From positions 1 to 56,752 of the forward strand of contig JABFXY010000126.1 in assembly GCA_013361525.1 (NCBI GenBank): a stretch of 56,752 nt of DNA, given 5' to 3'. Every line of letters starts with the position of its first letter. The first letter of the stretch is position 1. Of the stretch, positions 47,659 to 56,635 are shown one piece after another. The DNA is from Polyangiaceae bacterium. GTDB taxonomy: Bacteria; Myxococcota_A; Polyangia; Polyangiales; Polyangiaceae. The position numbers were made by a program, and so were the translations under genes. Below the pieces are notes generated by a model that made no database searches, was not told the origin of the DNA, and saw only the letters and a list, made by a program, of their open reading frames with translations.

Positions 47659-48111
47659 ATGGCTCTCTCGCGAACCCCTCGGCTCGACCTCCTCGTTCGT
47701 TGCGCGCTCGTCGCAATTGCCGCCGCTGGCGCGCCGACCATCGCCGGCTGTGCTTCCGAGCCGAAAGCCGCCCTCACCGCATCGTCGGAGCCGTCGACCG
47801 CCGTGCTCGGCCCGGACAGCGTCATTCAGGTGCGCTTGATGCCTCCGCAGGGCGAGTGGGTGGTCAAAGAGGTCGAAATCGAAAATGCCAAGCTCGTGTC
47901 TCGCGACGGCGATGCGCCGCTGCAGCTCAGCATTCGCAGGAGCGAGCCGAAGCAGGGTGAGACGACGGTGGAGGGTGCGGACGAGCCCGCCGCGATCACC
48001 GTTACCTATGGCGACAAGAAGACGGGAGAGCGCGGACAAGTCATCTATCGCGTCGCCGTCCCCACGAAGACGGATGAGGGGACCAGCGTCCCGGTCACCG
48101 TCGAGTGGTGA
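47659..48111 (+). CDS. Small secreted lipoprotein
   Basis: A 150-residue protein; the signal LLVRCALVAIAAAGAPTIAGC gives a lipobox at TIAGC. The mature part is beta-rich (DSVIQVRLMPPQGEWVVKEVEIENAKLVSRD, AITVTYGDKKTGERGQVIYRVAVPT), an Ig-like alternation. It has no recognised domain. It starts 62 bp after the receiver gene stop and converges on the MmcQ/YjbR gene. A periplasmic role is inferred from the signal alone. Confidence 0.72.
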   Translation: MALSRTPRLDLLVRCALVAIAAAGAPTIAGCASEPKAALTASSEPSTAVLGPDSVIQVRLMPPQGEWVVKEVEIENAKLVSRDGDAPLQLSIRRSEPKQGETTVEGADEPAAITVTYGDKKTGERGQVIYRVAVPTKTDEGTSVPVTVEW

Positions 48112-48127
48112 TTCCGAGAGACGTGCG

Positions 48128-48517
48128 TCAGTCGCGCTTCGGCGCCGTCTCGAGGTAGCGCTGCAACACACGTTTCGGAGCTCGGTCGAGCCACGCCTCC
48201 TCGATGCGCTCGCGCAGCTCCCGCACCTTGATGACTTTGAGGCGGATCAAAACCGCCGGGTACCCGTCGAAGTGCGGCGTCGTGAAATAGACGTCGGGCC
48301 GCGACGAGATGAGTGCCTCTTTGGTATCGAGATTCGGCACCCACGCGCCGAGGATTGCGCCCTTCGGCGCGGCGTCCCCGAGCGCCGCGAGATCCGCCGC
48401 GCGGAGCGGCCGTTCCCAGACGAGCATCTTTTCCTTGACGCGGAAGTCGCGGGGTTTGCGCTCGACGGTTTCGGGAAAGGAGAGCGCGATCTTTCGCACG
48501 TCTTCCCAGGTCGCCAT
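48128..48517 (-). CDS. MmcQ/YjbR-family protein
   Basis: A 129-residue protein of the MmcQ/YjbR family (CyaY-like fold). It starts MATWEDVRKIALSFPETVER, and the body has KEKMLVWERPL, RPDVYFTTPHFDGYPAVLIRLKVIKVRELRERIEEAWLDRAPKR, all usual features. The family binds DNA or acts as a small cytosolic adaptor; its function is not settled. ATG 48517 is used. It is convergent with the preceding lipoprotein gene and divergent from the metallophosphoesterase gene. Confidence 0.9.
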   Translation of the reverse strand: MATWEDVRKIALSFPETVERKPRDFRVKEKMLVWERPLRAADLAALGDAAPKGAILGAWVPNLDTKEALISSRPDVYFTTPHFDGYPAVLIRLKVIKVRELRERIEEAWLDRAPKRVLQRYLETAPKRD

Positions 48518-48661
48518 GTGCGTCAGGCTATCACCCGTTGCAGCTTCGATGGCGCGTTCGCGATCTCGATAACCCTGTAGAGGTACCGTGGCACCGCCAA
48601 GCGCGCCCCGATGCGGTGCATACCATTGCGCTCCGGCCGGCAACGGGCGAGCGACACCGCG

Positions 48662-49759
48662 ATGGCTCGAAAGCACGGCTGTGCGCTCGCGTTCTTTTCA
48701 CTTCCGTTTCTGGTGGCGTGCTCGTCCGAGACCGACGCCACGGGCGGAGCGGACGTCACCGCCGCGACGGGCGGCTCGGCGGTGACGGCCGGTGGAGGCG
48801 GAGCAGGCGGGGACTCCACTTCGTCCGAGACGTCGACGGGGGCATCCGGTGGTGCTGGTGGCGCTCCGGAACCCGTCTCCCTACGAATCGCCGTGCTCAG
48901 CGATCTCAACGGCTCTTATGGCTCGACGACCTACGATGCGCCGGTTCACGACGCCATCGGTGCCATCCTCGGCGGTGAGCTGCCCGACTTGGTGCTCGTG
49001 ACCGGCGATATGGTAGCCGGTCAACAGGGCGGACTCGACTACGAGGCAATGTGGAGCGGATTCCACGACGCCGTGACTGATCCGCTCCGCGAAGCAGGCA
49101 TTCCCGTCGCCGTGACGCCCGGCAATCACGACGCCTCCGGATACGCAGGCTTCGAGGACGAACGCGCCATCTTCGTCTCGCAATGGAGCGACCCGGCGCG
49201 CGTGCCCGAGGTCGAGTTCATCGACGACGCCGATTACCCCCTCCGCTACAGCTTCGTCTACAAGGGGGCGTTTTTCCTCTCGCTCGACGCGACCACCATC
49301 GGCCCACTTTCGGCAGACCAACGAGGGTGGGTGGCCGAGCAACTCGCCGCCGCGAGCGAATATCCAATCAAGATTGCCTATGGCCATGTCCCGATTCATT
49401 CGGTGACCGTCGGTCGCGAAGAGGAGATTCTCGACGACGCGGAGCTCGAATCGATCTTTCGAGAGGCTGACCTGACCGTTTACGTGAGCGGCCACCAGCA
49501 CGGCTACTACCCGGGTGCGCGCGACGGTCTACGCCTGGTGAGCACGTCGTGTCTCGGCTCAGGGCCGCGAGCCCTGATCGGCACGAGCGACCCGACGCCG
49601 CGAAGCATCCTGCGTCTGGTCGTCGAGGACGGAGAGCTCACCTCGCTCGAGGCGTTCAGCGGTCCGTCCTTCGACACGATCATCGACCGCAGCACCCTGC
49701 CGGAGGAGCTCTCCTACGGAGGCAAGTCGGTCCTGCGCGACGACCTTGCGGGGTTCTGA
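48662..49759 (+). CDS. Calcineurin-like metallophosphoesterase lipoprotein
   Basis: A 365-residue protein with lipobox LVACS (probable lipidation near residue 20) and a Gly/Ser/Thr-rich linker to about 70. The metallophosphoesterase core has AVLSDLNGSYG (Asn where D-x-H usually lies), LVTGDMVAG, TPGNHDASG, GHVPIHS and SGHQHGYY, i.e. the dimetal motifs in order. It would hydrolyse phosphoesters outside the cytoplasmic membrane; the substrate is not known. ATG 48662 is used, 51 bp after another in-frame ATG. It precedes the DUF1592 operon by 122 bp. Confidence 0.85.
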   Translation: MARKHGCALAFFSLPFLVACSSETDATGGADVTAATGGSAVTAGGGGAGGDSTSSETSTGASGGAGGAPEPVSLRIAVLSDLNGSYGSTTYDAPVHDAIGAILGGELPDLVLVTGDMVAGQQGGLDYEAMWSGFHDAVTDPLREAGIPVAVTPGNHDASGYAGFEDERAIFVSQWSDPARVPEVEFIDDADYPLRYSFVYKGAFFLSLDATTIGPLSADQRGWVAEQLAAASEYPIKIAYGHVPIHSVTVGREEEILDDAELESIFREADLTVYVSGHQHGYYPGARDGLRLVSTSCLGSGPRALIGTSDPTPRSILRLVVEDGELTSLEAFSGPSFDTIIDRSTLPEELSYGGKSVLRDDLAGF

Positions 49760-49776
49760 ACGGCCGCCCTCGGGGC

Positions 49777-49810
49777 GATCAGATTGATCGATCCGAGGAT
49801 CAGGTTGATC
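49777..49810. promoter_or_regulatory. Two tandem dyads 21 bp apart before the DUF1592 gene
   Basis: GATCA-GAT-TGATC (49777-49789) and GATCA-GGT-TGATC (49798-49810) are perfect 5-bp inverted repeats with the same spacing. Their 21-bp offset equals two helical turns, so a dimer pair could bind one DNA face. The start codon of the DUF1592 gene lies 71 bp downstream. The metallophosphoesterase stop is just upstream. Confidence 0.5.
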
Positions 49811-49881
49811 CGTCGGTCGCCCCCAGAACGGCGATTTTTGCGAAGAAATGGCCCGGCGCGGCCCTTGCTCTCGTCGGGCGC

Positions 49882-51567
49882 ATGACGGCTCGATGGGCGG
49901 TTTCGTTGGGCGCGCTCGCCTTGGCGATCGGCGGCGCGAACGTCTCCTGCACGGGAGACCTGGGCGGCGACGACCCTCCTCCCGGAGGCGCGGATGGACC
50001 GGCCGACGTGGAGTTCGCCGGCATGCGCCGCATGACGCCCGATCAGTACGAGCACACGATGCGCGACCTGTTCGGCGATCCCGAGCTCGCGCTCGATCTC
50101 GACGAAGACTCTGGGCAGGTCATCACCCTGCTCGCGGTCGACAAGCTCAACGCAGCCGCGGAGGCCATCGTCGCGCGCCGCTCGTCGTGGACCGCGAGCG
50201 TCTTTCCTTGCGACACGGCCGCAGAAGAGGACGCCGCGTGTGTCGATGCATTCATTCGCAGCTTCGGCCGTCGCGCCTACCGCCGCACCCTCGAAGAATC
50301 CGAAGTGCAGCTGCTGCAAGAGGATTATGCGCGTGCGCGCGAGGCGCTCACCTTCGAAGAGTCGCTCTTGGTGGTTCTGAAAATCATCATTCAGTCGCCG
50401 GAGGTTTACTACTTCCTCGAGACCGGCCGCCTGCCCGCGCCGGGTGACGACGTCGCGCCCGGCGTTTTCCCCCTCACGGGGTGGGAGCGGGCGTCGCGGC
50501 TTTCGTACTTCCTTTGGGACACGATGCCCGATGACGAGCTCCTCGACGCGGCGGAGTCCGGCGATCTCGATACCGCAGAAGGCATTCGCGTGCAGGCAGA
50601 GCGCCTCCTCGAGGATCCACGTGCCCGCGCGACCGTCGTCCGTTTCTTCTCCGATTGGCTCGAGCTCGACGGGTCCAACAAACACTCGAGCCTCGCCGAC
50701 GCACCGAAGAGCGGCGACATCTATCCGGAGGACTCACCGGCATTGCGCGCCGCGATGCGTGTCGAAATCGAAGCCCTCGTGGAGCGGGTGCTGTTCGAGC
50801 AAAATGGGAGCTTCGAGGCGCTCCTGACCAGCACGGATGCTTACGTGGATGGGCCGCTCGCGAAGCTCTATGGCGTGTCAGGTCCCGAAGCGGAGGGTGA
50901 TTTCCAATGGGTGACCCTACCCGCGGATCAGCGCGCGGGATTGTTCACGCGCGCCGGCTTCTTGACGGTGTTCGCAGGCAACGAGGTCAAGTCCCCCATT
51001 CGACGCGGGGCCTACATCCTCGAGGGCGTCCTTTGCGCGACGCTCGGACCACCACCGCCGAATGCGAGCGACGTGCCGGTGAAAGGCGGCACCGTCGACG
51101 AAAACGGAACGGCAATCCGCAGGACGATCCGCCAAGACGTCGAGGCAAAGACCTCGACCGAGAGCTGCAGCGGCTGCCATTCGCGCATCAATCCGATCGG
51201 ATTCGCCTTCGAGCACTACGACGCGCTCGGACGGTGGCAGGCGACCGAAACGGGTGAGGACGACCAGGGACCGTACACGCTCGATGTCGATGCGACGGGT
51301 GTCTTGCCCGCGAGCGGATCCGGCGAGACGACCGAAGTCGACGGCGCCGTCGAGATGTCCGAAGCGATCGCCAAGCACGACACCGCGTACATGTGCCTGA
51401 GCGAGCACCTCTTCGAGACGGCGCTCCGGCGGCTACCCGTCGATCGAGACCTCGTGTCGATAGAAACTGCGATGTCGCAGATCGACGGCGACTCGAGCGT
51501 CACGGACATGGTGGTCGCGCTCACCACGAGCAATGCGTTTTTGCACACACGACGAGCCGGGGAGTAA
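49882..51567 (+). CDS. DUF1592/DUF1588/DUF1595-family secreted protein with CxxCH motif
   Basis: A 561-residue protein with a signal-like N-terminus (GALALAIGGANVSCTG, lipidation possible). Domains in order: DUF1587-like (RRMTPDQYEHTMRDLFGD), DUF1595 (FIRSFGRRAYRRTL), DUF1592 (FPLTGWERASRLSYFLWDTMPDDELLDAA), DUF1588 (QRAGLFTRAGFLTVFAGNEVKSPIRRGAYILEGVLC) and a C-terminal DUF1585-like part. CSGCH at about residue 430 is a possible heme-binding CxxCH. Such proteins are abundant in planctomycetes and myxobacteria and have no proven role; redox or cell-surface degradation functions have been proposed. It is followed 3 bp later by the DUF1552 gene, its usual partner. Confidence 0.88.
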   Translation: MTARWAVSLGALALAIGGANVSCTGDLGGDDPPPGGADGPADVEFAGMRRMTPDQYEHTMRDLFGDPELALDLDEDSGQVITLLAVDKLNAAAEAIVARRSSWTASVFPCDTAAEEDAACVDAFIRSFGRRAYRRTLEESEVQLLQEDYARAREALTFEESLLVVLKIIIQSPEVYYFLETGRLPAPGDDVAPGVFPLTGWERASRLSYFLWDTMPDDELLDAAESGDLDTAEGIRVQAERLLEDPRARATVVRFFSDWLELDGSNKHSSLADAPKSGDIYPEDSPALRAAMRVEIEALVERVLFEQNGSFEALLTSTDAYVDGPLAKLYGVSGPEAEGDFQWVTLPADQRAGLFTRAGFLTVFAGNEVKSPIRRGAYILEGVLCATLGPPPPNASDVPVKGGTVDENGTAIRRTIRQDVEAKTSTESCSGCHSRINPIGFAFEHYDALGRWQATETGEDDQGPYTLDVDATGVLPASGSGETTEVDGAVEMSEAIAKHDTAYMCLSEHLFETALRRLPVDRDLVSIETAMSQIDGDSSVTDMVVALTTSNAFLHTRRAGE

Positions 51568-51570
51568 GCG

Positions 51571-53043
51571 ATGCGACGACGAATCTTCAATCGAAGAAAC
51601 TTCCTCCGAGGCGCGGCGGGGATCTGCGTCGCGCTACCGATGCTCGAGGCGACGCACGGGCGCATCTGGGCAGCCTCCGGCCAGGCGAAGCGATTCATCG
51701 TCTTCTTCAGCCACGGCGGCACGATTTCGTGCCGGCACAGCTCGGGCTCGAAGGGTGATCCGTGGGCCGAAGGTAAATGGCATTCGCTCGACCTCTGGGC
51801 GCCGGGCGACGAAGGCACGACGCTCGACGTCCTCGGCGAGGAGATGGCGCCGCTCGAGGCGTTCAAGAGCGACTTGACCCTCTTGCGCGGCGTCGACGAC
51901 GCGGCTGGAATGACCCAAGGCGACTATGGCGGTCATCACGGCTGCTCGAACGCGACGATTCTGACGTGCGCCGACACCACGTCCGGCGGCGACGACGCCG
52001 TGGCGCTCGGGCCCTCGATCGATCAGTTCTTGGCGCAGCGCCTCGAGACGGATTCGCCGGTTCCGTTCCCTTCGATCGACCTCATGCTCGACGGCCACAA
52101 CTACGGCGAGCCCGTATATCGCGCCTCCGGCGAGAACCTCTCCACCGAGAAGGACCCGCAGGGTGCGTTCGACCGGCTCTTCGCCGACGTGACCGAGACC
52201 TCGGGCGAGCCGACGCCCGAGCAGCTACGCATCCGCGCCGAAAAGAAGAGCGTCCTCGACGGGACGCTGGGCCACCTCGCGGCGATGAAGAAGCGCGTCA
52301 GCGCCTCGGACGTCCACCTCATCGATGCCCATACCGAGCACGTGCGCAGCCTGGAGAAGCGCCTGGAGGCACTCGAGAACCTCGCGTCTTGCACGAAGCC
52401 CGACGTCGGCGGTGCGCCGGTCTCGCTCGGCTATGGAGGATACGACGGCGGCGGGCACGAGCTCGCGGGCCCCATCCTCATCGACATCATGATTCACGCA
52501 TTCCGCTGCGGTCTGTCGAATGTCGGTACCTTCCAAATCGGAGACATCCTGACGACCTGGTTGCCGACGCCGTACTCGACCGATCTCGGCCACTCCCTCG
52601 GCCACGCGGGCCTCGAGGTCGGTCCCAACGGGACGGAGTCGAACATGGCGGACGCCTGGCGCGAGACGATTGTTCAAAATCGCAATTGGCGTATCGGCCT
52701 GATGGCCCGCCTGCTCGACGGGTTGAAGAGCACACCGGAGGGCGACGGCAACATGCTCGACAACAGCGTCGTCCTCTTTACGAGCGAGTTCGGGTGCGGC
52801 GGTGGACACTCTCCCCGAGACCTTCCGTGTCTCCTCGCCGGAAAGGCCGGCGGCCGCTGGACCGGCGGGCGACACCACAATTACAACAAGCTCGCCGCGA
52901 GCGACCCGACACAATCGAATTACGAGACCGACGTGTCGTTTCACAATGTGTACACGTCAATCGTCCAAGCCTTCGGTTACGAGGACGAACACTTCGGCAA
53001 CGACACTTCGTACAAGACCGGGCCGCTGGCCGAGCTCGGCTGA
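51571..53043 (+). CDS. DUF1552-family secreted protein (Tat-like signal)
   Basis: A 490-residue protein with a twin-arginine-like signal (RRRIFNRRNFLRGAAG). The body matches DUF1552 (FIVFFSHGGTISC, then PNGTES and RNWRIGLMARLLDGLKS, SSEFGCGGGHSPRDLPCLLAGKAGG-like residues, ending HNVYTSIVQAFGYED). DUF1552 proteins are almost always next to DUF1592/DUF1588 genes and probably act with them outside the cytoplasmic membrane. The last codons, AELG and the stop, are part of a 20-bp tandem repeat (53027-53086). Function is unknown. Confidence 0.88.
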   Translation: MRRRIFNRRNFLRGAAGICVALPMLEATHGRIWAASGQAKRFIVFFSHGGTISCRHSSGSKGDPWAEGKWHSLDLWAPGDEGTTLDVLGEEMAPLEAFKSDLTLLRGVDDAAGMTQGDYGGHHGCSNATILTCADTTSGGDDAVALGPSIDQFLAQRLETDSPVPFPSIDLMLDGHNYGEPVYRASGENLSTEKDPQGAFDRLFADVTETSGEPTPEQLRIRAEKKSVLDGTLGHLAAMKKRVSASDVHLIDAHTEHVRSLEKRLEALENLASCTKPDVGGAPVSLGYGGYDGGGHELAGPILIDIMIHAFRCGLSNVGTFQIGDILTTWLPTPYSTDLGHSLGHAGLEVGPNGTESNMADAWRETIVQNRNWRIGLMARLLDGLKSTPEGDGNMLDNSVVLFTSEFGCGGGHSPRDLPCLLAGKAGGRWTGGRHHNYNKLAASDPTQSNYETDVSFHNVYTSIVQAFGYEDEHFGNDTSYKTGPLAELG

Positions 53044-53086
53044 CGGTGGCCGAGCTGGGCTGACAATGGCCGAGCCGGGCTGAGCA
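53027..53086. repeat. Three tandem 20-bp copies across the DUF1552 stop codon
   Basis: Units at 53027, 53047 and 53067 read close to TGGCCGAGC(T/C)(C/G)GGCTGA plus three bases. Because the period is 20 bp, each copy puts AE(L/P)G and TGA in a different frame, so ribosomes in any frame meet a stop soon after the gene end. Confidence 0.8.
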
Positions 53087-53118
53087 TTGGTGAAGGCCGC
53101 GTCGAAAACGTCTCGGCG

Positions 53119-54126
53119 TCAGCGACCGCCGAGACGCTTCACCAATACAGTGAGCTCTTTGCGCTTCGATTCGAGCTCGCTCGCGCGGGCTCGCGCTTCC
53201 TTCTGATCGGTGCGCAAGGAGGCGCGCTTGTCGCGCGTGCGCTGCACCTTCTTGTCGTGCTCGTCGACGCGTCGGTCGAGGCGGCCGACGCGCGTCTCGA
53301 CTTCTTCGAGCTCGCGACGCAGCTCTTCGCGCCGGGCGCGGCTCTCGCGAAGCTCGTTTCGGATCGCGTCGAGCTCGTCGACGGCCTTCGTCTCCTCGCC
53401 CTGGAGCTCCTCGTTCTCTTCGTCGAGGCGAGCGAGCCGGCGCTCGAGCTTTTCGATATCCGATGTGACGTCGTCGAGGTCCGACGTCGCCTTCGAGAGC
53501 TCGCGCGCTCGTGATTTCGCATCATCGGCGTGCGCCGCGAGCTTGCGTCGCTCCGATGCCGGTGCGGGCTCGCTCGGCGGCGCCGTCTCCGCGACTGTGT
53601 CGCCGTCGTCGCCGAGCATCGTGAGCACGTCGAGGCCCGGCGGCTCGAGCTCTCGAACCAGTCTGCCCGCAGGTCCGTCGCCGAACTTGCCGGTCGTGGA
53701 GATCGCCTCGAGCGTGACGCCGAGCTTGTCGAGGTTTGCTGCAGAGAGCGGTTTACCGACTTCTTCCAGATCGCGCGTGATCTGCTCGACCGCGGCGTTG
53801 ACCTCGTCGCGTTGCGCCTTTTTCGCACGTGCGAGAGCACTCGCAGCGCCCGCGCCGGCGCTCGCTGCGAGCGTCGCGCGGAACGCCGCGCGCACGTCTC
53901 TTCCTGCGGACAGGAGCTGCCCGAGCTTCTTGGGATGTTCGAAGTGGTACCGGTTCACCGCCGCGGCGACGGCGTTTGGTTTCGGTAATCCGAGCACGCG
54001 TGCGGCAGCGTCCTTCTTCGCGGCTGCCTTCAGATCCGTGGCCAACGCTTTGCGGGCCGCGATGAACTCGTCGAGCGGTCCCGCATAAAGAGCGTCGATG
54101 CGCTTTTCGAGATCCGAGTCGTTCAT
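53119..54126 (-). CDS. Coiled-coil protein of unknown function
   Basis: A 335-residue protein. The N-terminus (LEKRIDALYAGPLDEFIAARKALATDLKA, then VLGLPKPNAVAAAVNRYHFEHP) resembles a family known mainly from actinobacteria, with LYxxPLxEFxAARxALA and (L)xKPxxxAAxVN landmarks. Residues about 215-325 form a long heptad coiled-coil rich in Glu, Arg and Lys (DLDDVTSDIEKLERRLARLDEENEELQGEE). No signal peptide. It may be a cytosolic structural protein. ATG 54126 matches the N-terminal similarity better than 54150. It is followed on the other side by the Tag glycosylase gene. Confidence 0.75.
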   Translation of the reverse strand: MNDSDLEKRIDALYAGPLDEFIAARKALATDLKAAAKKDAAARVLGLPKPNAVAAAVNRYHFEHPKKLGQLLSAGRDVRAAFRATLAASAGAGAASALARAKKAQRDEVNAAVEQITRDLEEVGKPLSAANLDKLGVTLEAISTTGKFGDGPAGRLVRELEPPGLDVLTMLGDDGDTVAETAPPSEPAPASERRKLAAHADDAKSRARELSKATSDLDDVTSDIEKLERRLARLDEENEELQGEETKAVDELDAIRNELRESRARREELRRELEEVETRVGRLDRRVDEHDKKVQRTRDKRASLRTDQKEARARASELESKRKELTVLVKRLGGR

Positions 54127-54222
54127 GACCCTGGCCGTGAACGCGTCCACCTGCGCGGCACCATCGCTAGGAACATCCCGGACATCCTACGTCGGAACCA
54201 TTTAGGGTGGGGATTAGGTTGC

Positions 54223-54801
54223 TCAGCTCAACTTCGCAACTTCGCGACGACGAAAGCAGCCCGAGATGTGGTCGTTCACGAGGCCCACGGCCTGCATATA
54301 CGAGTAAACGATCGTCGGACCTACGAAGCGAAACCCGCGCCGCATTAGGTCCTTGGAAATGCGCTCCGCGAGATCCGTCTTGACCGGAACCGCCGACTGC
54401 TCCGCGTACCGACCCTGGATGGGACGGCCGTCGACCCAGGACCACAGATAGCTCGCGAAGGAGCCGTGCTCCTTCTTCACCTGGAGAAACGCCTTCGCGT
54501 TCGAGATGGCCGAATCGATCTTCGCTCGATTACGGACGATGGTTTGGTCCTCGAGCAACCGGGCCCGCTTCGCCTCGTCGAAGCGGGCGACGCGGCTCGG
54601 GTCGAAGCCGGAAAAGGCGCGCCGGTACCCCTCGCGTTTACGAAGAATCGTGATCCACGAGAGCCCCGCCTGAGCCCCCTCGAGGATGAGCATCTCGAAG
54701 AGGTGCACATCGTCGTGCGACGGCACGCCCCATTCCTCGTCGTGGTACGGCAGGTACAACGGGTCCTTTCGGGCCCAGAGGCAGCGCTTCCGCTCTTTCA
54801 T
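54223..54801 (-). CDS. tag: DNA-3-methyladenine glycosylase I
   Basis: A 192-residue base-excision repair enzyme that removes 3-methyladenine from DNA. The zinc ligands are near the start (KERKRCLW), YHDEEWGVP, and HISGCFRR near the C-terminus, and the substrate-binding Glu lies in LEGAQAGLSWITILRKR. The helix-hairpin-helix region (FDEAKRARLLEDQTIVRNRAKI) and RGFRFVGPTIVYSYMQAVGLVNDHI are typical. ATG 54801 (MKERKRC) is preferred over 54831. It is divergent from the following lipoprotein gene. Confidence 0.95.
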   Translation of the reverse strand: MKERKRCLWARKDPLYLPYHDEEWGVPSHDDVHLFEMLILEGAQAGLSWITILRKREGYRRAFSGFDPSRVARFDEAKRARLLEDQTIVRNRAKIDSAISNAKAFLQVKKEHGSFASYLWSWVDGRPIQGRYAEQSAVPVKTDLAERISKDLMRRGFRFVGPTIVYSYMQAVGLVNDHISGCFRRREVAKLS

Positions 54802-54916
54802 CCTGAGGTCTCCGTCAGACGCATCGGCCACATGTTGCGCGGTATTTGAGTGTCCTTTTTACTCCGGCCCTCTGTCGAGCACCACGCGCCTCGGGCTATC
54901 GTCGTGCGCTGCGACG

Positions 54917-56635
54917 ATGATCGATCACGGACATCGTGCCTCTATCGAAGTTGCCGTCCCGCTGCTCGGCGCGATCGCCGCCGTTATCGGCCTCGTTGCG
55001 TGCGCCGGCGATAACGTCGAGCCCACAGGCGGCGGTGGATCGGGCACGGGCAACGCACCGTCGAACGGCGGCGCCGGTGGGTCCGGCGGTGCGGGTGGTG
55101 CCGGCACCGGCGGTGACGCATTCACCGTCGGCGGCAACGGATCCGGCGGCGGCTCGAACAACCTCTGCAAGGTGCCGGATGAGTCGGACGACGCTCCGAC
55201 GTGCGTCGACAAGGCGCCTGCCGATGCGTTCGCCCCCGAGGTGCAATGGACGTGGACGGCGCCCGAGCCAATGGCCGGCGCGCTGGCCTCCGGCACGTTC
55301 ATCTCGCCGCTCGTCGGGAACTTCACCGACGACAACGCGGACGGCGCGATCGATCTCTGCGACGTGCCCGACGTGCTCGTCACCGGCATTCAGCAGTTCG
55401 ACGGCGTCACGGCCGAGGCCGAGATGTTTCTCCTCTCGGGCGATACCGGCGAGGTAAAGCTGAAATTCGACGGCCTCGTCGACGGGCTCATCTATCCGGC
55501 GTTCGCCGACATCGATGGCGACGGCTTGCCCGATGTCGTCACGGCCGACACCAGCGGGCGGCTGGTCGCCTATAACCACGACGGAACGCTCAAATGGTCG
55601 GGCGACCTGGCCGGCTATCGAACGTCGCTGGCATCGAGCCTCTGCCCCACGATTGGTTTGTACGATTTGGAAGGCGACGGCTCGGTCGAAATCCTTGCCG
55701 GTTGGGAAGTCTTCGATTCGGAGGGGCACCTGCTCTTCGGCGATCCGACGAATGCCGCCGAGTTCGACGGCACCTATTGGTGCGTGACGCCGACCGCCGC
55801 GGACCTGGACGACGACGGGAGCCTCGAGGTGTTGATGGGCCACGAGACGTTCCGCGCCGACGGAAGCCTCTATTTCAAGCTCGACGGCTTTACGCCCGCA
55901 CATCCGCAGGTGGCGAACCTCGACGGCGACGACGACCCCGAGGTGTTCCTCACGAACAAGGACGGCATCACCGTCCTCGAGCACGACGGAACGATCAAGT
56001 TCGGCCCGGTGCGCCCCACCGATCCGAATCCCGGACCGAACTGTTGGGGTAAGCCCGCCGTCGTCCACGACTTCGACGGCGACGGAATTGCCGATATCGC
56101 CGCTGCGACCTGCAGCGACTACACGGTTTACAAAGTCGGGGAGTCGGGCGTGACGCCTCTGTGGACGCAAAACGTGTCCGACTTCAGCGGGCTCGCGACG
56201 GCGACGGCGTTCGACTTCCTCGGCGACGGCGTCGCGGAAGCCATCTATGCCGACGAGACGCAGATTTACGTTTTCGATGGTAAGACGGGGGAAACATCCC
56301 TCACCGCGCCGCGTACGAGTGGGACGCTCATCGAGTATCCGGTGGTCGCCGACATCGACAACGACAGCTCCGCGGAGATCGTTTTCGTCTCGAACTACTT
56401 CTCCGGAAATGCGACGGGCCCGACGGTGACGGTCCTTCGCGACGCGATGGACCGTTGGATTCCGGCTCGCCGGATTTGGAATCAGTACTCGTACCACGTA
56501 ACGAACGTGCGAGAGGACGGCACGCTCCCGACCACGCTCCAGAAGAGCTGGCTGAAGCTGAACACGTTCCGAACCAATTCGCAGATCAGCAGTACCGGCG
56601 AAGCCTGCGATCCGGAAGAGCCGCCGCCTAGGTAG
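54917..56635 (+). CDS. Secreted lipoprotein with FG-GAP/VCBS-type repeats
   Basis: A 572-residue protein with a signal sequence and lipobox (VACAG), a Gly-rich linker to about 80, then a series of FG-GAP/VCBS-like beta-propeller repeats: FADIDGDGLPDVVTADT, LEGDGSVEILAGW, LDDDGSLEVLMG, LDGDDDPEVFLT, FDGDGIADIAAATC, FLGDGVAEAIYAD and IDNDSSAEIVFVS. Such Asp-rich loops bind Ca2+. The C-terminus is WIPARRIWNQYSYHVTNVREDGTLP, a motif common in this family. It is probably an adhesin or surface-exposed protein. ATG 54917 gives the signal; the frame continues further upstream. The remaining 117 bp after the stop show nothing. Confidence 0.85.
   Translation: MIDHGHRASIEVAVPLLGAIAAVIGLVACAGDNVEPTGGGGSGTGNAPSNGGAGGSGGAGGAGTGGDAFTVGGNGSGGGSNNLCKVPDESDDAPTCVDKAPADAFAPEVQWTWTAPEPMAGALASGTFISPLVGNFTDDNADGAIDLCDVPDVLVTGIQQFDGVTAEAEMFLLSGDTGEVKLKFDGLVDGLIYPAFADIDGDGLPDVVTADTSGRLVAYNHDGTLKWSGDLAGYRTSLASSLCPTIGLYDLEGDGSVEILAGWEVFDSEGHLLFGDPTNAAEFDGTYWCVTPTAADLDDDGSLEVLMGHETFRADGSLYFKLDGFTPAHPQVANLDGDDDPEVFLTNKDGITVLEHDGTIKFGPVRPTDPNPGPNCWGKPAVVHDFDGDGIADIAAATCSDYTVYKVGESGVTPLWTQNVSDFSGLATATAFDFLGDGVAEAIYADETQIYVFDGKTGETSLTAPRTSGTLIEYPVVADIDNDSSAEIVFVSNYFSGNATGPTVTVLRDAMDRWIPARRIWNQYSYHVTNVREDGTLPTTLQKSWLKLNTFRTNSQISSTGEACDPEEPPPR

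Noticed and set aside
49760..49776. Fourth copy of the 20-bp repeat
   Set aside because: CGGCCGCCCTCGGGGCG resembles it but has several mismatches, so it was left out.
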